From: Mycobacterium gallinarum
Lineage (GTDB): Bacteria; Actinomycetota; Actinomycetes; Mycobacteriales; Mycobacteriaceae
Assembly: GCF_010726765.1 (NCBI RefSeq)
Contig: NZ_AP022601.1
Coordinates: forward strand, 4,216,001 to 4,280,000
Length of the DNA stretch: 64,000 nt
Direction: 5' to 3'
Shown: piece by piece, positions 60,097-64,000 of the stretch
Numbering within the stretch: position 1 is the first letter of the stretch
How the letters are laid out: every line of letters begins with the position of its first letter
Notes under the pieces: model-generated
Seen by the model: the letters and a program-made list of their open reading frames with translations, nothing else
The model's database searches: none
Told to the model about the DNA's origin: nothing
Made by a program: the position numbers and the translations under genes

Positions 60097-61857
60097 ATGG
60101 GCGACAATTACGCGAGGTGGCTCGGAACGGCCGTGCTGATGGTCGGACTCTCGGCCGCCGCACTTGCGGGAGCGGGCGTCGTGACCGCCGAGGAGTCCTC
60201 CGCGTCGGGTGACAATTCGACGAAAAGCTCAACTGAATCTTCCGACGCAACTGGCCGTTCGTCTGCCACCGCGACCGACGAGCCATCGAAGCGGGAGTCC
60301 GACATCAGCGAGGATGGCGTCGGAACCGTGGGCAGGGGTTCATCCGGCGGCTCAACCTCTGCGCCGCCGCCAAAGGTGGACGAGGAGATTACGGAGACGC
60401 CCGCCGGGCAGACGGAGTCCGACGATCCTCCCGCGCTGCCCGAACCGGTCGAGCCCACCGAACCGGTCGAGCCCGTCGAACCGAGCGAGCCCGTCGAACC
60501 GATCGAGCCCGTCGAACCGATCGCCCCTGCAGAATCCGTACCGGCGAACAGCCGGTCCGACGACGAGACCGCGGCTCTGAACCCCGAGACCGCCCACGTC
60601 GTGGTGTTGGATGATGTGTCGCCGGAGCCTGATCACGGCGACACCGGCCAACAGGACCCCAGCAACGTTATCCCCGGCGAATTGGCTGCAGTGCGGCTCG
60701 ACGCGGACGCATCATTTGACGTTGCCGCGGTCCAGCCGCTCGACTTTGTGGCGGCCGACGCAACGCCGGTCAACGCAACGGCGATGACGTCGACGCCGAT
60801 GCTGTTCGGTGCCACGGTCAGCCCCACCGCGACCGCGTCGCCGATCACGTCGCTGGTGACCGCTATCAGCACGCTGATCTTCAACCTCTACGCGCTGGCG
60901 GCACGCGTATTGAGCGGGCCGCCGCAGCTTCCACCAGGCAGCACGGTCACCGTGCGCAGCACGACGCTGAGGATCGACTGCGGCGACGGCTACGACGTGC
61001 CCGCCGATTGGTACATCCCGGCCGGCGCGAACGAGGATCCGCCGGAGCGGCTGATCTACCTGCAGCACGGCTTTCTGGGCAGCGGGGCGTGGTACAGCTA
61101 CACCGCGGCCAATCTCGCCGAGCAGACCAACAGCATCGTCGTCGTGACATCGTTGAGCTCGAACCCGCTGTCGTGTGACGGCTGCGCACTCAACGGTGAC
61201 CCGATGCGCCGAGCGATAGCCAATCTCTTCCTCGACGACAACCCCGCACTTGCCGACAGCGCGCGCCGCGCCGGTTACACCGGAGCGATGCCGCAGCGAG
61301 TCGTGCTGGCCGGGCATTCGGCCGGCGGCGGCCTGGCCGTCGCGGTCGCGGGCTACATGATCGATAACGGCACAGTGGGCAAACTGGCCGGAGTCTTGAT
61401 GTATGACGGTGTACCGGCCGGCAACGAGATTCCCGATACGTTGAGTCGATTGCCCGCTGACATTCCCGTTTACAACTTGGCGGCAAAGCCCTACTCGTGG
61501 AACAGGGACGGCTTGGCAAGCAGTCAGCTCGTGGCCGCGCGCCCAGGCGAGTTCGTCGGCGTCGAAGTCGTCGGCGGGCTGCACTCGGATTCGGTGCAAG
61601 GCGGCAACCCGCTCATTCAGTTTGGGGTCTACCTGTTCACCGGGTTCTCCTCTGCGCGCAACGTCGAGGCGGTGCAGACACTGGCCGCGGGATGGGTGAA
61701 CGACATGTTCACCGGAACACAGGATTCCGGCCTCTACGGCCTGCCCGGCCAGACCATCACCATCCCCACCAGCAGAGGGACCGCCTCAGCCATCGTCCTG
61801 CCCGTGCCGGCGGCATCGCCGTCTGCGCTCGGGTCGGAGCAGTTCATCGCCTCGTGA
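60097..61857 (+). CDS. secreted alpha/beta hydrolase with acidic repeat
   Basis: 586 aa. Signal peptide (VLMVGLSAAALAGAGVVTA), then a Ser/Thr/Glu-rich region and an imperfect E-P-V-E-P repeat around residues 115-145. A catalytic domain from about residue 285 has Y-L-Q-H-G-F-L-G-S and the nucleophile L-A-G-H-S-A-G-G-G. The C-terminal part lacks membrane helices. Likely cell-wall-associated or exported lipase/esterase; the acidic Pro-rich repeat probably spans the envelope. Confidence 0.82.
   Translation: MGDNYARWLGTAVLMVGLSAAALAGAGVVTAEESSASGDNSTKSSTESSDATGRSSATATDEPSKRESDISEDGVGTVGRGSSGGSTSAPPPKVDEEITETPAGQTESDDPPALPEPVEPTEPVEPVEPSEPVEPIEPVEPIAPAESVPANSRSDDETAALNPETAHVVVLDDVSPEPDHGDTGQQDPSNVIPGELAAVRLDADASFDVAAVQPLDFVAADATPVNATAMTSTPMLFGATVSPTATASPITSLVTAISTLIFNLYALAARVLSGPPQLPPGSTVTVRSTTLRIDCGDGYDVPADWYIPAGANEDPPERLIYLQHGFLGSGAWYSYTAANLAEQTNSIVVVTSLSSNPLSCDGCALNGDPMRRAIANLFLDDNPALADSARRAGYTGAMPQRVVLAGHSAGGGLAVAVAGYMIDNGTVGKLAGVLMYDGVPAGNEIPDTLSRLPADIPVYNLAAKPYSWNRDGLASSQLVAARPGEFVGVEVVGGLHSDSVQGGNPLIQFGVYLFTGFSSARNVEAVQTLAAGWVNDMFTGTQDSGLYGLPGQTITIPTSRGTASAIVLPVPAASPSALGSEQFIAS
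60441..60530 (+). repeat. in-frame tandem repeat encoding E-P-V-E-P
   Basis: Six to seven degenerate copies of a 12-base unit of the GAACCGGTCGAG / GAGCCCGTCGAA type inside the hydrolase gene. Copies vary by single bases (V/T/S/I at the third residue), so copy number could change by slippage. Confidence 0.7.
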
Positions 61858-61898
61858 CTTGGCGCTCGTCGTCGCCGAGATCGCTCAAATGCGCTTCA

Positions 61899-62174
61899 GC
61901 CCAACGCGTGCCGAGCGGTGCGGGGTTGTTCCCGCTGCCGATCGGGTTAATCAGCGATCTGCTCGCGATCCCGGAGCCCGACCGGCAACGGTTCGCCAAG
62001 ATCGGCATCGTCATCGGCTTCGAGACCGCGGTCAATCTCAACGGCAACGCGGTGTCGGTGATGCTGGACGAGCACGATCCCTGGCGTCAGCTGGTGGCCG
62101 ACCCCGGCCTGGCCGAAGATTCAGTCGAAGAGACCCTGCGTTCGAACTGGGCAAGCCGGTTCGTCACGATCTGA
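61899..62174 (+). pseudogene. cytochrome P450 fragment with internal deletion
   Basis: One reading frame contains L-P-I-G-L-I-S-D-L-L-A-I-P-E-P-D-R-Q-R-F-A, a P450 segment before the F helix, immediately joined to V-I-G-F-E-T-A-V-N-L-N-G-N-A-V-S, the I helix, and on to E-D-S-V-E-E-T-L-R (the ExxR helix) before a stop. Sequence between these and the heme Cys region is missing. A decayed P450 gene adjacent to an intact one at 63248. Confidence 0.7.
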
Positions 62175-62568
62175 TCGCGCCTCAGCGGCTCGCGGTCAAC
62201 GAGCATCGAAACCCCCGACCGGCCGGGACCGACGCACACCGTATAACTCAAGTCGGTTCCATGCGCGGCCTCATTCAAGGTGAAACACCCTGTCGCAGCT
62301 GTCTTTTCAGGATCACCCGCCGCCCACGCGAAAACGCTCGGCGGCGTGCAATCGACATATGCGATCGCGTCGACCACGTACCGATCAGCGGATGGGAATT
62401 CGTCCCGATGAAGCGCGCACCCCTCTTCGGGCGACCGCCCTCGATCCACTCGACCGCCTGCAACTCGTTACTGAACCGAGGCATCAAGCCGATATCGGAC
62501 ACCAGCGATCAGACCCGCTGCGTCGACGCCGCGATGCGGACGTCGACGGTCACCGTCGGCCAGTCCAT
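62087..62568 (-). pseudogene. SRPBCC-family protein, nonsense plus frameshift
   Basis: Minus strand from ATG 62568: MDWPTVTVDVRIAASTQRV, then TGA at 62511-62509, where the family has Trp. The same frame continues as S-L-V-S-D-I-G-L-M-P-R-F-S-N-E-L-Q-A-V-E-W. Near 62365 the protein jumps frame to V-D-C-T-P-P-S-V-F-A-W-A-A-G-D and D-R-E-P-L-R-R-D-Q-I-V-T-N-R-L-A-Q-F, ending at 62087. The combined protein would be a normal-length polyketide-cyclase/START-like domain. Two separate lesions make it a clear pseudogene, overlapping the P450 remnant on the other strand. Confidence 0.75.
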
Positions 62569-63247
62569 GGCCGCAACGTAGCGGTCGTCTGGACCGAGCA
62601 TCTGCCCTCACTGCAATCCCCGGGCAGTGTCAGCGCGGCGTCGATGGCACCCTCGCTGTTCAATGTGCCCACTGCAGTCGCGGGTCGGTGCGAGATCTCG
62701 CATCGTTGTCGAAATCCTGAAGATCGGCTTGGGCTCTCGGCCCCGCCAGCGAAGCTGCTTCGTCGGACACACCATGTCTCGAGATGAGAAACAGCCGTCT
62801 GCTTTTTGCATCTTAACCGCTGGTCAGCGGACTAGCTTGAGAATCGAGGAGGTGTCGCTGGCGTAGCACACGTCGCAACATCTGCTCGGCCTATTGACGT
62901 GGGTCCAGTCGCCTCGCCAGCCTGATGCCATGGCAGAGGCGCATCCCGAAGGTCGACGTTGCACTCGGTCGGTGCTGCACGCGCGATGTCATGGGTGAGA
63001 CCACCCACGTCGACGTGTGGACACCTTCCGGGTTCGCCGCGTCCGACCGGGTACGCCATGGCTGAGGATCGCTCGTCCCGGGCCGACGCGCCACTACGGT
63101 TCGGCATAGGCGTATCTCGGCTCCACCCCACGCTCCAGCGAAAAGCCATTCATCGACCACCACACGATTCGTGACCCGCCTCGTCGCGCAGTGGGAATGC
63201 AGCCGCGGCGGTCTTGATCAGCAAGAAAGGACACCGGTTAAGCAGCG
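62569..63247. other. 679-bp degenerate region
   Basis: No convincing gene. Short minus-strand frames (for example T-L-N-S-E-G-A-I-D-A-A-L-T-L-P-G-D-C near 62640) look like remnants of an unknown protein. The region directly upstream of 63248 carries an aagaaagga ribosome binding site for the P450 gene. Confidence 0.45.
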
Positions 63248-64000
63248 ATGACAGCAGATCACAACAACACTGGCGTGCTTGCGTCGATGCGGCCGTTCGG
63301 CACCGCCGTGCAGATGAACATCGGCGCCGCGATTCGCACCAGGCGGCGCGGAGTAAAGGGGTGGACGGGGGCGGTCAATACCGCCTACGACCCCCTTGAT
63401 CCGGCCACCGCCGCCGAACCCTTCGCCGCTTACCGTGCTCTGCACAGCGGTGGGCGCGTCCACTACAACCCGAATAGGGCAACGTGGATCGTCTCCCGCC
63501 TCGACGATGTACGAGCCGCCCTGCGAGACACCGACAGAATCAATAGCAGCCAAGGCGTCACCCGGGTGCGCATGGCCGCCGACTTGGTTGTGGTCACGGA
63601 CGGCGAGCAGCACAGTCGACTGCGCAAGCAAGTTCAGCCCGCATTCACCAAACGCGCTCTGGAGAGCTGGCAGGCGATCACCGGCCGCCTCGCGACTGAA
63701 CTTGTCGACAACGTTGTCGCCAATCCGGGCTGCGACGTGGTCGAGGAGCTTGCCATCCCTATGCCGCTGCGCGTGATCGCCGGCATTCTGGGCATCCCGG
63801 AGACCGATATCGCTGATTTCCGTCGATGGTCCGAGGGCGCAGTGCAACTCATCAATTTCACCCCCACTCCGAGCGGCGTGATCAGTGTCGCCAAGTCCGT
63901 GAACGCTGCTCTGGCGCTACGCCGCTATTTCCTCAAACAACTCGCGAGCGGCCACCTCAAGGGGTCGGGCACCGTGCTGGGACGCCTGCTCGAGCACAGT
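63248..64000 (+). CDS. cytochrome P450, C-terminus outside window (partial)
   Basis: 251 codons visible and still open at the edge. N-terminal L-D-P-A-T-A-A-E-P-F-A-A-Y-R-A-L, then W-I-V-S-R-L-D-D-V-R-A-A-L-R-D-T-D-R-I-N-S and D-G-E-Q-H-S-R-L-R-K-Q-V-Q-P-A-F, the C-helix block of bacterial P450s (H and R contact heme propionates). The I-helix and Cys-loop lie outside the window. ATG 63248 has an aagaaagga site 20 bp upstream, somewhat distant. Substrate unknown. Confidence 0.85.
   Translation, partial: MTADHNNTGVLASMRPFGTAVQMNIGAAIRTRRRGVKGWTGAVNTAYDPLDPATAAEPFAAYRALHSGGRVHYNPNRATWIVSRLDDVRAALRDTDRINSSQGVTRVRMAADLVVVTDGEQHSRLRKQVQPAFTKRALESWQAITGRLATELVDNVVANPGCDVVEELAIPMPLRVIAGILGIPETDIADFRRWSEGAVQLINFTPTPSGVISVAKSVNAALALRRYFLKQLASGHLKGSGTVLGRLLEHS

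Noticed and set aside
1..64000. CRISPR arrays, tRNA/rRNA genes, insertion sequences, integrases
   Set aside because: None was recognised by eye: no regularly spaced direct repeats, no transposase-like ORF and no cloverleaf was noticed. A dedicated search would be more reliable for tRNA.

Overview
The window is GC-rich, densely packed actinobacterial DNA and most probably comes from a Mycobacterium/Mycolicibacterium-type genome. The evidence is a fused HadA/HadB-type dehydratase, a WS/DGAT wax-ester/triacylglycerol synthase, MpaB/DUF2236 and Acg-like flavoproteins, many TetR, MarR and SDR genes, frequent GTG starts and many 1-4 bp ATGA/GTGA overlaps. No species is claimed. No tRNA, rRNA, CRISPR array, insertion sequence or integrase was seen.

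Layout. 1-4084: minus-strand MoxR/DUF58/TM-protein/VWA/VWA operon that leaves the window at its left edge. 4148-9518: NTF2-like protein, TesB-type thioesterase, a 38-aa acidic mini-gene coupled to a flavin/PNPOx-like gene, amidase, enoyl-CoA hydratase and membrane metallophosphoesterase. 9564-12146: exported acetamidase/formamidase divergent from two tandem TenA-like genes. 12157-14503: an SCP2-like/PhyH fusion divergent from a fused HadAB-type dehydratase. 14511-20885: two SDRs, an MFS transporter, LysR, SnoaL-like protein, type II NADH dehydrogenase and DUF5996. 21080-24220: a small regulatory island (quinone-oxidoreductase-like MDR, two small membrane proteins, TetR, MarR) with clear palindromic operators. 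24217-34028: Tat-exported GH5-like hydrolase, MBL-fold protein, alpha/beta hydrolase with an altered nucleophile, HD protein, TetR/MpaB operon with a perfect 20-bp palindrome, a frameshifted TIGR03085-type gene, phospholipase D and an F420/NADP-reductase-like protein. 34061-40521: heat-shock genes (J-domain protein, Hsp20, divergent HspR-like MerR), secreted and membrane proteins, NmrA-like and Acg-like proteins and a secreted coiled-coil cell-wall protein. 40852-50985: CrtL-type lycopene cyclase, lipid acyltransferase plus hydrolase, a ZIP-transporter remnant, BrkB/YihY, methyltransferase, DUF4174 and CIA30 secreted proteins, a GlxA-type regulator and a divergent MDR.

The most interesting segment is 51050-59409: dabB-dabA-PII-like-carbonic-anhydrase-like, all with overlapping or near-overlapping start/stop codons. 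This is a DAB/Mps-type dissolved-inorganic-carbon uptake module. It is divergent from a TerC gene with a structured leader, and is followed by a baeRF-type gene and a winged-helix regulator. Three promoters in this block share the octamer TWWCGTGT. The predicted job is energy-coupled CO2/bicarbonate capture, with adenylate/bicarbonate sensing by the PII-like protein.

The right end (60097-64000) holds a secreted alpha/beta hydrolase with an E-P-V-E-P repeat, then a decayed patch (a P450 fragment with an internal deletion, and an SRPBCC gene with a nonsense codon and a frameshift), then an intact P450 gene cut by the window edge. Start codons were chosen by RBS, overlap and domain position; none is experimentally proven.
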